11,681 nucleotides of DNA from an uncultured Faecalibacterium sp. Lineage in GTDB: Bacteria; Bacillota; Clostridia; Oscillospirales; Ruminococcaceae. The position numbers and the translations under genes were made by a program. Shown here piece by piece: positions 1 to 6,330 of this stretch. The notes under the pieces are model-generated. The model was not told where the DNA came from and searched no databases. It was given only the letters and a program-made list of their open reading frames with translations. The stretch is taken from assembly GCA_902463905.1 (NCBI GenBank), contig CABQHF010000047.1, positions 1 through 11,681 on the forward strand. The letters run 5' to 3'. Within the stretch, counting starts at the first letter, position 1. Every line of letters begins with the position of its first letter.

Positions 1-12
1 ACGCATATCGCT

Positions 13-50
13 GGCCTGCACGACTTGTATCGCACAAGCCTTTTGCAGCC
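13..50 (-). other. Structured 5' end of an unidentified transcript leaving the window
   Basis: Read on the minus strand, GGCTGCA (50-44) can pair with TGCAGGCC (20-13, one bulged base), and inside it CTTGT (38-34) pairs with ACAAG (28-24) around a five-base loop. The hairpin starts within a few bases of the start site expected from the promoter at 58-86. This could be the start of a stable RNA gene or a structured mRNA leader (riboswitch or T-box type); the gene itself lies beyond position 1. I could not match it to RNase P, 6S, tmRNA or SRP RNA from the 50 bases visible. Confidence 0.4.
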
Positions 51-57
51 GAGAGTT

Positions 58-86
58 ATTCTATCACACCTTCGTGCATTTGGCAA
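58..86 (-). promoter_or_regulatory. Sigma-A type promoter firing out of the left edge
   Basis: On the minus strand a -35 box TTGCCA (86-81) and a -10 box TAGAAT (63-58), each five of six matches to consensus, are separated by exactly 17 bases. The flank upstream of the -35 box (87-160) is a run of A/T tracts resembling an UP element. The start site would fall near position 51. Confidence 0.7.
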
Positions 87-261
87 GTGTTTTTTGGAAA
101 AAAGAACGAATTTTCTTTTTTATTTTCTCTGTTTTGTGGAATCGCATTTTTTCTGTGCAAGATGCACAATCCCATCCCATTTTACGGGTGGAAAACTCCC
201 CTTCTCCGCTGCCGCAACGGTAGTATGCGCCGCACCATCGCCTTTTATACCTATATATAGG
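87..261. other. Gene-free A/T-rich spacer
   Basis: Between the outgoing promoter and the terminator of the secreted TPR gene I see no gene on either strand. It contains T/A tracts (about 88-160), a small GTGCA-N3-TGCAC inverted repeat (about 157-169) without a U tract on either side, and a perfect 12-base palindrome CCTATATATAGG at 250-261 directly beyond the T tail of the terminator. Short open frames here run across the promoter and terminator and are not credible genes. Confidence 0.5.
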
Positions 262-300
262 AAAAGCAGGGCCGGAGCCACAAAAAGGTTCCGGCCCTGC
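262..300 (-). terminator. Intrinsic terminator of the secreted TPR gene
   Basis: On the minus strand a 14-base stem (300-287 with 279-266, one A-C mismatch) closes a seven-base loop and is followed by TTTT (265-262). It begins 25 bases after the stop codon of the TPR gene. Confidence 0.85.
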
Positions 301-324
301 CGTGTTTGAAATGTTTTGGCCCGG

Positions 325-1383
325 TCACTCGCCCACAAAGACGATGCTGCCGGAGAGGGTGCTGGTCTGGATCTTTTCGCCGCGGCTCACAGTGAAGGTG
401 TGGTAGCTCACACCCACGCTCACGCCGTCGCTGGTGTTGGAGAGCACCTTGACCTGCGTGCCCACCGGCACATGGATCTTGATCTTGTTGGTGCCGTTCT
501 TCTTAGTCGCCTGCTCGATGGTGATGGAAGTGTAAGGGTTGGACAGGCTGTAAGCGACCTTTTCATAGCGGGGTGCGTGGTCGGTGGGCTTGTCATCCTT
601 CATCCATGCGGAGAGCGGGTTCAGTTCATCCACCACCTGCTCCACCAGATCGCTGACCGTGGGGGCCTTCTTCTCGATCTCAATGGTATCAGAGCCATCG
701 ATGCAGATGCCGGTACGGCCGCTGCCGCAATAGATGGTCTCTTTCTCGGTGGTCGCATAGGTCTCCTCGGTAGCCGTCAGGGCAGCCGTGCGCTTGTTGA
801 CCACTTCCTGTACACCGGCATGATCCGTCAGGTCTGCAAACCGCTGCTGGTAGGCACTGTCCAGCACCGGCTGCGTATAGGCATCCATCACCTGTTTGAC
901 CGCAGCTGCTTCCTCTGCGGTGGCCTGCCGCTGCTGACCGTCCGGGCCGGTGACCTGTGCACCGGCCGCAGCACCGCTGAGCACATTGCCGAATACCGAA
1001 GTGCCCACGCTGGTAGCACCCAGCTGGAGTGCCAGCGATTGTGCATCAGAATACCGGCTGCCATAGTTTCCATTGCGGGTCATTACTGCCACACGGCTGT
1101 AGTCCGCCGCCGCATCCGTACTGCGGCCCATATACTGCAGTGCTCTGGCACGATAGTAGTAAGCACTGACACTGTTGCTGTTCAGTTCCACGGCACGGCT
1201 CAGATCGTTGACCGCTTGTGCGTAGTTGCCCAGCAGCAGAGCCTCCTGGCCCGATGTCAGGTTGTCCACCAGCTGCTGCTGTTCCGCATCCAGCATCCAT
1301 GCACTGGCTGTCAACGGCTGGGCCAGAAGGGCCACGCTCAATGCCAGCGCCGCAAACGCTGCTTTCCATTTCTTGCTTCTCAT
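325..1383 (-). CDS. Secreted TPR-repeat protein of unknown function
   Basis: The 352-residue product begins with a classic Sec signal peptide: basic MRSKKWK, a hydrophobic core to about residue 22, and a signal peptidase I site after A-S-A at 26-28. Residues about 44-100 read as two tetratricopeptide-like helix pairs (GNYAQAVNDLSRAVEL, then SAYYYRARALQYMGRSTDAAADYSR), a protein-interaction fold. The remaining 250 residues are soluble and resemble no family I know; the end, from about 285, is Ser/Thr/Val-rich and probably beta-structured. There is no LPxTG anchor or lipobox, so the protein is probably released or held at the surface by partners. The ATG is preceded by GAGGTG at suitable distance. 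The gene is monocistronic, with its own promoter (1457-1486) and terminator (262-300). The signal peptide and TPR are seen; the role is unknown. Confidence 0.85.
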   Translation of the reverse strand: MRSKKWKAAFAALALSVALLAQPLTASAWMLDAEQQQLVDNLTSGQEALLLGNYAQAVNDLSRAVELNSNSVSAYYYRARALQYMGRSTDAAADYSRVAVMTRNGNYGSRYSDAQSLALQLGATSVGTSVFGNVLSGAAAGAQVTGPDGQQRQATAEEAAAVKQVMDAYTQPVLDSAYQQRFADLTDHAGVQEVVNKRTAALTATEETYATTEKETIYCGSGRTGICIDGSDTIEIEKKAPTVSDLVEQVVDELNPLSAWMKDDKPTDHAPRYEKVAYSLSNPYTSITIEQATKKNGTNKIKIHVPVGTQVKVLSNTSDGVSVGVSYHTFTVSRGEKIQTSTLSGSIVFVGE

Positions 1384-1456
1384 TTTTGCAACACCTCATT
1401 CTCAGTTGTGTGCGGTTTTTCCGCGTGCGTGCAGGGGTTTTGCCCTGCTCAGGCTC

Positions 1457-1486
1457 AGTTTACCGTCTTTTTGTTCCGGCTGTCAA
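1457..1486 (-). promoter_or_regulatory. Promoter of the secreted TPR gene
   Basis: On the minus strand a perfect -35 box TTGACA (1486-1481) is followed after 18 bases by TAAACT (1462-1457, four of six matches). It lies about 70 bases upstream of the ATG at 1383 and downstream of the rqcH terminator, so the gene is separately transcribed. Confidence 0.7.
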
Positions 1487-1547
1487 GCCAGTCCCGGCAT
1501 TTTCGGCGCTGTGCACGAAAGTCATTCTGATAATCTGGCAGTTACGC

Positions 1548-1576
1548 AAAAAGCTCCCCGCCATACAGCGGGGAGC
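1548..1576 (-). terminator. Intrinsic terminator of rqcH
   Basis: On the minus strand GCTCCCCGC (1576-1568) pairs perfectly with GCGGGGAGC (1561-1553) around a six-base loop and is followed by TTTTT (1552-1548). The stem begins 9 bases after the rqcH stop codon. Confidence 0.9.
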
Positions 1577-1585
1577 CGGAATGCT

Positions 1586-3352
1586 TTATCGTTTCTGCAG
1601 GGTGGTTTTCAACTGGTCGGCCAGACCGTCTCGCGGGGTGATGTACACGGTGGTGTACACCTCATACAGCACCATGCCGGGCTTGGCACCGTTGGCTTTC
1701 CAGATGTTCTTCACCTCGGTAGTATCCACGGCCACCTTGGCACCGGTGCCCGCCTTGTAGGCGCTGGAGTAGATGACTGCCAGCTCCGCCGCCTCCTGCT
1801 TGGTGGTGTCCGGGATGTCCTCACCGTGGCTCATGACCACCACATGGCTGCCGGGAGCTTTCTGCACATGGAACCACAAGTCCTTGCCGCGGGCCGTGTG
1901 CAGGGTGAGCTTGTCGTTCTGGGCGTTGTTGCGGCCCACCAGGATCTCGAACCCGTCGCTGGAGGTGAACCGCAGGAAATCCGCAGGCTTCTGGCGCTTG
2001 TCGCGCTGCTTGTAGTACTTCAGATAGCCCTGGCTCTTGAGCTCTGCCCGGATCTCGTTGAGGGCAGCTTCGCCGGAAGCCGTTTCCACCTCGTAGAGCA
2101 CCGTTTCCAGATAGGCGATCTCTTTTTCGCCCTCGGCCAGCAGGTCCACCAGCATCCGGGCAGCGGTCTGCTTCTTTTTGTAGTTCTTGAAGAAGTTCTG
2201 CGCGTTCTGGCTGGGGGTGAACCGCAGGTCCAGCGGGATGGTCACCTCTTTGCCCTCATCGTACCAGTTGGGCACCGTGATGCTCTTCATGCCCTTCTGG
2301 GCCAGATACAGGTTGGCCGAGAGCAGCTCGCCGTACAGGCGCAGCTTCTCGCTCTTTCCGCTGGCGGCCAGCTCTTCCTGCCGGGCAGCCTGCTTGCGGA
2401 CGGCACGCTCGTACATGTTGTGCACGGCCTTGTGCAGCTCCTTGCTCTTGGTACGCAGGCGCTCGGCGCGGTCCTTCTCGGCGTAGTAGCCCTCCAGCAT
2501 CGCGTTGAAGGACGGCCATTCCTTCACCGCGTAGTTTTCGCCGTACTGCTGCGGACGGAAGAAGGTGAACTCCACCGGCTTGCCGTCCGGGTCGGTCACG
2601 CTGCAGGGGCAGCCGCCCTTGTCGTGCAGCTCCTTCAGCTCGTCGATGGCCGCCATCAGGCTGCGCTTTTGCTCCTCGGTCAGCTCGTTGGCCAGCAGGT
2701 GTTCCCCGTCAAAGGCGCGCCAGGCGGCTTCGCGGCAGACCACCGGGCCGACCCCGGCCACGGTCTTGTTCAGGGCATCCGCCACCGGCAGGTCCCGCTG
2801 GCAGGCCGCTGCCACGATGGACGCAGAGCTTACCTGCAGAAAATCCGGCCGGGCCGGTTTGGGCGGCGTGGTATAGCTCAAACCAGGCAGCAGCTGCCGG
2901 ATGTCGCTGTCCTCAAAATCCACCCGTTTGAGGGCGTCGATGATCTTGCCGTTCTGCACCAGCACCAAGTTGGAATAGCGGCCCATGAGCTCGGCGCAGA
3001 GGGTGTTGCGCACCAGGTCGCCCATCTCGTTGGTGCACTGGAAGTCGAAGTAGACGATGCGGTCTCCCGGCTCCATGTGCACATCCAGCAGCTTGCCGCC
3101 GGTGAGGTGCTTGCGCATCAGCATGCAGAAGGAGGGCGGCGTCTCCGGGTTTTCAAAAGTCTCTTCGGTCAGGCAGACCCGGGCGGAACCGCTGCGGGCC
3201 GACAGCAGCAGCGCGTAGGTGTCCGTGCGGGTGCGCAGGGTAATGACCAGCTCATCGCGGGTCGGTTCAAACAGTTTTGCGATCTTGGCGTCGGCCAGAA
3301 CGGTTTTCAGTTCCCGGGCCGTCAGTTCCAGTGTCGCGGCATCCAGTGCCAT
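1586..3352 (-). CDS. rqcH: RqcH (NEMF/Rqc2-family) ribosome quality-control protein
   Basis: The bacterial Rqc2/NEMF homologue binds the 50S subunit carrying an obstructed peptidyl-tRNA and recruits tRNA-Ala to add C-terminal alanine tails that mark stalled chains for degradation. It was formerly annotated as fibronectin-binding protein FbpA. The 588 residues match the usual length of about 570. The NFACT-N domain covers about 1-270 and carries Asp97-Arg98 in PGDRIV, the same positions as the Asp-Arg pair required in Bacillus subtilis RqcH. Charged coiled-coil helices lie at about 290-330 and 385-440. The C-terminal NFACT-R/DUF814 domain (about 460-570) has the hallmark DLWFHV and PGSHVV motifs. 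The ATG is preceded by GAGGT. Its mRNA ends at the hairpin 1548-1576. Upstream lies the palindromic element 3396-3540; no convincing promoter was found between the element and the ATG, so transcription may start inside the element or read through from nif3. Confidence 0.96.
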   Translation of the reverse strand: MALDAATLELTARELKTVLADAKIAKLFEPTRDELVITLRTRTDTYALLLSARSGSARVCLTEETFENPETPPSFCMLMRKHLTGGKLLDVHMEPGDRIVYFDFQCTNEMGDLVRNTLCAELMGRYSNLVLVQNGKIIDALKRVDFEDSDIRQLLPGLSYTTPPKPARPDFLQVSSASIVAAACQRDLPVADALNKTVAGVGPVVCREAAWRAFDGEHLLANELTEEQKRSLMAAIDELKELHDKGGCPCSVTDPDGKPVEFTFFRPQQYGENYAVKEWPSFNAMLEGYYAEKDRAERLRTKSKELHKAVHNMYERAVRKQAARQEELAASGKSEKLRLYGELLSANLYLAQKGMKSITVPNWYDEGKEVTIPLDLRFTPSQNAQNFFKNYKKKQTAARMLVDLLAEGEKEIAYLETVLYEVETASGEAALNEIRAELKSQGYLKYYKQRDKRQKPADFLRFTSSDGFEILVGRNNAQNDKLTLHTARGKDLWFHVQKAPGSHVVVMSHGEDIPDTTKQEAAELAVIYSSAYKAGTGAKVAVDTTEVKNIWKANGAKPGMVLYEVYTTVYITPRDGLADQLKTTLQKR

Positions 3353-3395
3353 ATCTATTACCTCGTTTTACGAAAAATGCAGCTATAGTTCAGCA

Positions 3396-3540
3396 GCCTC
3401 GCCCTCTCAGTCTCGCATCTGCTCGACAGCTCTCCCAAGGGGAGAGCCCTTGGCAAAACCATGAGCCTTGCGTAGACTGCCAAAGCCTCCCCCTTTCGGG
3501 GGAGGTGGCACGGCGTTAGCCGTGACGGAGAGGGCGAGGC
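3396..3540. repeat. MITE-like palindromic intergenic element
   Basis: The 145-bp element is bounded by 17-base terminal inverted repeats (3396-3412 and 3524-3540, 16 of 17 identical, beginning GCCTCGCCCTCTC). Inside are three short hairpins: GCTCTCCC/GGGAGAGC (3429-3447), CCTCCCCC/GGGGGAGG (3486-3505) and CACGGC/GCCGTG (3509-3524), plus TTGGCA (3450-3455) opposite TGCCAA (3478-3483), so the whole can fold as a cruciform. It encodes nothing. I remember very similar elements scattered through Faecalibacterium genomes, but no copy can be compared here. It fills nearly the entire spacer between nif3 and rqcH and could act as a transcription attenuator or an mRNA-stabilising structure. Confidence 0.75.
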
Positions 3541-3553
3541 CGTTCAGTTTTCT

Positions 3554-4330
3554 TTATAAATAGGTGTAGGGGTCCCGGTCGGCCTGGCTCACCAGCACCT
3601 CCACGCCGGGCAGAGCGGCACGCAGCTTCTCTGCCACAGCAGCAGTCACCGGGAACTCCGTGGCGTAGTGCCCCGCCGCGATCAGCGACAGCCCCAGCCG
3701 CTTTGCATCGCAGGCGTGGTGGTGATTTGCCTCGCCGGTCAGCAGGCAGTCCGCACCCATGGCAAGGGCCTCTTCAAACAGGCTTCCGCCTGCACCGCTG
3801 ATGACGGCCAGCCGCTGCACCGGTTTGCCGGTGTCGGCAAATTTGACCTGTACCGCCGGGCCTGCGTCCGGTGCATTGCAGCGGGCGGCCAGCTCCTGCT
3901 GTGCCTTGCAGGCCAGCTGCGGCACCGTGATGGGTTCAATGCTGCCCACCCGGCCGCAGCCATCGGCAAAGGGCTCCGGGTCCTGCATGCCAAAGATACC
4001 GGCCAGCACCTCATTGACGCCGCCGGCAGCCGCATCCAGATTGGTGTGCATGCAGATGGCCGAGATGCCCGCCCGCACCAGTTGGAACGGCACATCCTGC
4101 GGCCCCAGCTTTTTGAGCGGGTCAAAGATGACCGGGTGGTGCGCCACAATGGCTTCGCAGTGCTTCGCGGCGGCCTCTGTCACCACCTCCGGGGTGATGT
4201 CCAGCGTGACCAGCACCTGGGTCACTTCCCCGCCGCAGTCCACCAGCAGGCCGGGGTTGTCCCAGCTTTCTGCCAGTTCCAGTGGTGCCAGGGCCTGCAT
4301 GGCTTCATAAAGCTGCTGTACGGTCGTCAT
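3554..4330 (-). CDS. Nif3-like dinuclear metal protein (YqfO/YbgI family)
   Basis: Members of the Nif3 family (often labelled GTP cyclohydrolase 1 type 2) form hexameric rings with two metal ions per subunit; the physiological reaction is unsettled. The 258 residues correspond to the short E. coli YbgI form, lacking the inserted middle domain of the 370-residue Bacillus YqfO. Expected metal ligands are visible: His64-His65 (VAHHP), Asp99 (HTNLD), and His221 and Glu225 (GHYATE). SWDNPGLL near residue 22 and TGEANHHHA near 198 are further family marks. The ATG at 4330 was chosen because it overlaps the trmK stop by four bases (ATGA) and the protein then starts at the family's usual N-terminus; the open frame extends further upstream only as a shadow of trmK. 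The pairing with trmK is the same as yqfN-yqfO in Bacillus. Confidence 0.93.
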   Translation of the reverse strand: MTTVQQLYEAMQALAPLELAESWDNPGLLVDCGGEVTQVLVTLDITPEVVTEAAAKHCEAIVAHHPVIFDPLKKLGPQDVPFQLVRAGISAICMHTNLDAAAGGVNEVLAGIFGMQDPEPFADGCGRVGSIEPITVPQLACKAQQELAARCNAPDAGPAVQVKFADTGKPVQRLAVISGAGGSLFEEALAMGADCLLTGEANHHHACDAKRLGLSLIAAGHYATEFPVTAAVAEKLRAALPGVEVLVSQADRDPYTYL

Positions 4331-4992
4331 AGTCCGGTCTCCTCTTTCAAAAGTCGGTCGATCTCGTCTGCCAGCGGGGTGCCGTCCGGCACACCAAGGC
4401 GCATACGGGGGAGCTTGGCCTTCTGCCAGGCCGCATAGCCCGCGCCCTCCGGCCAGCTGCCGGTGCCGCCCAGCAGACACTCGGAAAAGGTCGGCTCGTG
4501 CCGCTCCCCGGTGTACTCGGCTGCCATCACGGCATACCAGCGGCCTGCCGCCTGCACGGGGCGGTCGGCCACAAAAGCAAAGCCATGGGTCCACAGCCAG
4601 CGGCGCAGCTCGCTGTGACGGGTAGCCGGGATCATGATGATCCGCGGCCCACCCACTGTGAACACCCACGGAGCCTTTTCCAGGATCTCCCAGGTGGTCT
4701 GGGCCGAGACGCCCGCCAGCACGATGCTGCCCACCTCACCGGCCGACAACACAGAAAGACCGTCGCCGAGCCTCAGCTCAGCGCGGTCTTGACAATTGGC
4801 ATGTTCCAGCGTCTGCCGGGCTTTGGACAGCGGGCCGGGGCGCAGGTCGGCCCCGATGACCTTGGGGTACCGGCCCGAAGCAGCCAGCACCGCCGTCAGC
4901 TTGCCGTGGTCGCAGCCGATGTCCGCCACCGGCTGCCCAGGGCGCACCAGTTCTGCCGCCGCCGTCAGACGCGCATCCAGTGTGGGCAGCAC
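4327..4992 (-). CDS. trmK: tRNA (adenine(22)-N1)-methyltransferase TrmK
   Basis: TrmK transfers a methyl group from S-adenosylmethionine to N1 of A22 in the D-loop of bacterial tRNAs. The 221-residue product has the Rossmann-type methyltransferase domain at about 1-160, with motif I DIGCDHGKL at 24-32, an acidic end of strand 2 (GADL at 47-50), GDGLSVL at 76-82, and a C-terminal helical extension. Oddly, the segment at 90-100, where TrmK proteins I know carry an AGMGG turn, reads AGVSAQTT. The start is GTG, immediately after the stop codon of the upstream DUF1858 gene (TGA-GTG), with AAGAAGG as ribosome binding site inside that gene. The stop overlaps the nif3 ATG. Identity is supported by motif I, the length and the nif3 neighbour; activity is less certain because of the altered motif. 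Confidence 0.9.
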   Translation of the reverse strand: MLPTLDARLTAAAELVRPGQPVADIGCDHGKLTAVLAASGRYPKVIGADLRPGPLSKARQTLEHANCQDRAELRLGDGLSVLSAGEVGSIVLAGVSAQTTWEILEKAPWVFTVGGPRIIMIPATRHSELRRWLWTHGFAFVADRPVQAAGRWYAVMAAEYTGERHEPTFSECLLGGTGSWPEGAGYAAWQKAKLPRMRLGVPDGTPLADEIDRLLKEETGL

Positions 4993-5247
4993 TCAGGCCT
5001 TCTTGGCTGCCAGATGGGTGTTCAGCTTCTCCAGCAGCTCGTCGCAGTCCACGCCGTGCACCGCGCAGGCCTCCTCGATGCTCTCGCCGCGGGATGCCGG
5101 GCAGCCCAGGCAGTGCATGCCGATCTCCATGAAGTAGGGAGCGGTGCTCTGGTCCATGTCCAGAATGTCGCCGATGATGGTGTCACGGGTGACCTGCTTG
5201 GGGGCAGAGTTCTCTTCTTTTTTGAGCATATTGAAAATATCAAACAT
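4993..5247 (-). CDS. Small DUF1858-domain protein with a CxxC motif
   Basis: The 84-residue soluble protein matches the DUF1858 family, a small helical domain found alone or fused to redox proteins such as hybrid cluster proteins. The core runs from VTRDTIIGDIL (19-29) to about residue 75. Cys46 and Cys49 in GMHCLGCPAS form the conserved CxxC, which could bind a metal or form a disulfide; Cys61 and Cys68 are additional. The biochemical role is unknown. The ATG is preceded by AAAGGAAA six bases upstream. This is the first gene of the operon with trmK and nif3, driven by the promoter at 5303-5332. Its stop codon directly abuts the trmK start, so translation of the two is probably coupled; a functional link to tRNA methylation is not established. 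Confidence 0.9.
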   Translation of the reverse strand: MFDIFNMLKKEENSAPKQVTRDTIIGDILDMDQSTAPYFMEIGMHCLGCPASRGESIEEACAVHGVDCDELLEKLNTHLAAKKA

Positions 5248-5302
5248 GATGGATTTCCTTTCTTGATCGGGTAATGTACGGCAAAACCTACCGTTCTTCT
5301 AT

Positions 5303-5332
5303 ACTATACCCCAACTGGCCTGTATTTTGCAA
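5303..5332 (-). promoter_or_regulatory. Promoter of the DUF1858-trmK-nif3 operon
   Basis: On the minus strand TTGCAA (5332-5327, four of six matches) and TATAGT (5308-5303, five of six) are separated by 18 bases, giving a start about 50 bases upstream of the ATG at 5247. It lies in the 101-base spacer after yitT. No true terminator for yitT was found there. Confidence 0.6.
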
Positions 5333-5348
5333 GTATCTGCGGGCAAAA

Positions 5349-6227
5349 TCAGTCCTCCTCCTTGTAATCCTTTTCCAGCGAGAAGCCGCGGCCGCTTACT
5401 TCGGTCACATGGCTCACGATCATGAAGCAGGTGGGGTCGATCAGGTGGGCGATCTTTTCCAGCTTGGGCAGCTGCCGGTTGCTGATAACGCTCAGCAGCA
5501 CCTGTTCGCTGTTCCGGCTATAGCCGCCCTCACCGTGCAGGATGGTCACGCCGCGGTCCAGCTGGGAGAAAATGGCTTCCCGGATCTCGTCCGCATGCTG
5601 ACTGATGATCTTGACCTCGGTACGGGTGGAACCGAAAATGAGCACTTTGTCCAGCACAACGGTGTACACGATGACCATCACGATGCCGTACAGGCACTGC
5701 TGCAGCGGACTGAACGCCGCCTGCACCGCCAGAATGATCAGGTCGAACACCATCATGGTCGCCGACACCGGCAGGTGGAACCACTTGTTGAGCACCAACG
5801 GAGGGATGTCCATGCCGCCGGTGGAAGCACCGGCACGGATGGTGATGCCCAGCGAGATGCCCACGCCCAGACCGGCAAAGATGGTGTTGAGCACCAGATC
5901 ATCGGTGAGCACAAAATCTGCAAACACCCGCTCCCACAGGGCCAGAAACAGCGGGCTGAGGATGGTGCTGGCAATGGTGGTAAGGGCAAAGCGGCTGCCC
6001 AGTACCATCCAGCCCAGCACCAGCATGCTGATGTTGATGGCAAACAGCACCCCGGACACCGGCAGGCCCAGCACACGGTTGACCCCCAGTGCGATGCCGG
6101 TGGCTCCGCCGGTGATCAGCCCGGACGGCACCAGAAACAGCACGACCGTCAGCGCGTACAGTGCGTTGCCCGCAATGATGGACAGCGAGTTGAAGGCGAT
6201 CTGCTGCTTATATGAAAGTGGAATCAT
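5349..6227 (-). CDS. YitT-family membrane protein with DUF2179 domain
   Basis: The 292-residue protein has the two-part architecture of the YitT/DUF161 family. The first 195 residues contain five or six hydrophobic helices (about 12-33, 55-75, 80-100, 112-131, 155-170, 178-195) with the family's glycine-rich GLITGGATGIA (36-46) and RAGASTGGMDI (131-141) segments. The C-terminal cytosolic DUF2179 domain (about 200-282), including RGVTILHGEGGYS, resembles PII-like ligand-binding folds. The substrate is unknown; the family is often guessed to be transporters. The ATG is preceded by AGAGGTG. It has its own promoter (6261-6289), overlapping the terminator of the PII-like gene upstream, and is probably monocistronic. 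Family membership is firm; the function is open. Confidence 0.93.
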   Translation of the reverse strand: MIPLSYKQQIAFNSLSIIAGNALYALTVVLFLVPSGLITGGATGIALGVNRVLGLPVSGVLFAINISMLVLGWMVLGSRFALTTIASTILSPLFLALWERVFADFVLTDDLVLNTIFAGLGVGISLGITIRAGASTGGMDIPPLVLNKWFHLPVSATMMVFDLIILAVQAAFSPLQQCLYGIVMVIVYTVVLDKVLIFGSTRTEVKIISQHADEIREAIFSQLDRGVTILHGEGGYSRNSEQVLLSVISNRQLPKLEKIAHLIDPTCFMIVSHVTEVSGRGFSLEKDYKEED

Positions 6228-6260
6228 CTTTACACCTCTGTTCTTGAATCACTTTCTTCT

Positions 6261-6289
6261 ATCATAACGAAAAACTCCACGTTTATCAA
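6261..6289 (-). promoter_or_regulatory. Promoter of yitT, embedded in a terminator
   Basis: On the minus strand TTGATA (6289-6284, five of six matches) and TATGAT (6266-6261, five of six) are exactly 17 bases apart. The spacer contains the right arm and the T tail of the terminator at 6270-6311. The start would fall near 6254, about 27 bases upstream of the yitT ATG. Confidence 0.75.
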
Positions 6290-6311
6290 GCTTTTGCCGA
6301 CAAACGTGGAG
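6270..6311 (-). terminator. Intrinsic terminator of the DUF1538/PII operon
   Basis: On the minus strand CTCCACGTTT (6311-6302) pairs perfectly with AAACGTGGAG (6284-6275), with a 17-base loop, followed by TTTTT (6274-6270). It starts 19 bases after the stop codon of the PII-like gene. The long loop is unusual and overlaps the yitT -35 box. Confidence 0.8.
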
Positions 6312-6330
6312 AATATTCATCCTTTTTTGA

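Noticed and set aside
316..1530. 404-codon open frame on the plus strand
   Set aside because: It is antisense to the secreted TPR gene and crosses its promoter; its composition is that of a shadow frame.
1226..3388. 720-codon open frame on the plus strand
   Set aside because: It runs antisense to rqcH, which has clear family motifs. Its product is a low-complexity His/Gln/Leu/Gly-rich shadow typical of the reverse frame of a G+C-rich gene, and it has no ribosome binding site.
4331..4669. N-terminal extension of the nif3 frame by 113 codons, possible fusion
   Set aside because: The extension overlaps trmK in another frame and reads as Arg/Gly/Pro-rich shadow; the family start at 4330 overlaps the trmK stop as ATGA.
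5327..5350. TTTTGC/GCAAAA inverted repeat just after yitT as a terminator
   Set aside because: The stem is only six A/T-rich pairs and its sequence overlaps the -35 box of the next operon; there is no G+C-rich stem with a T tail.
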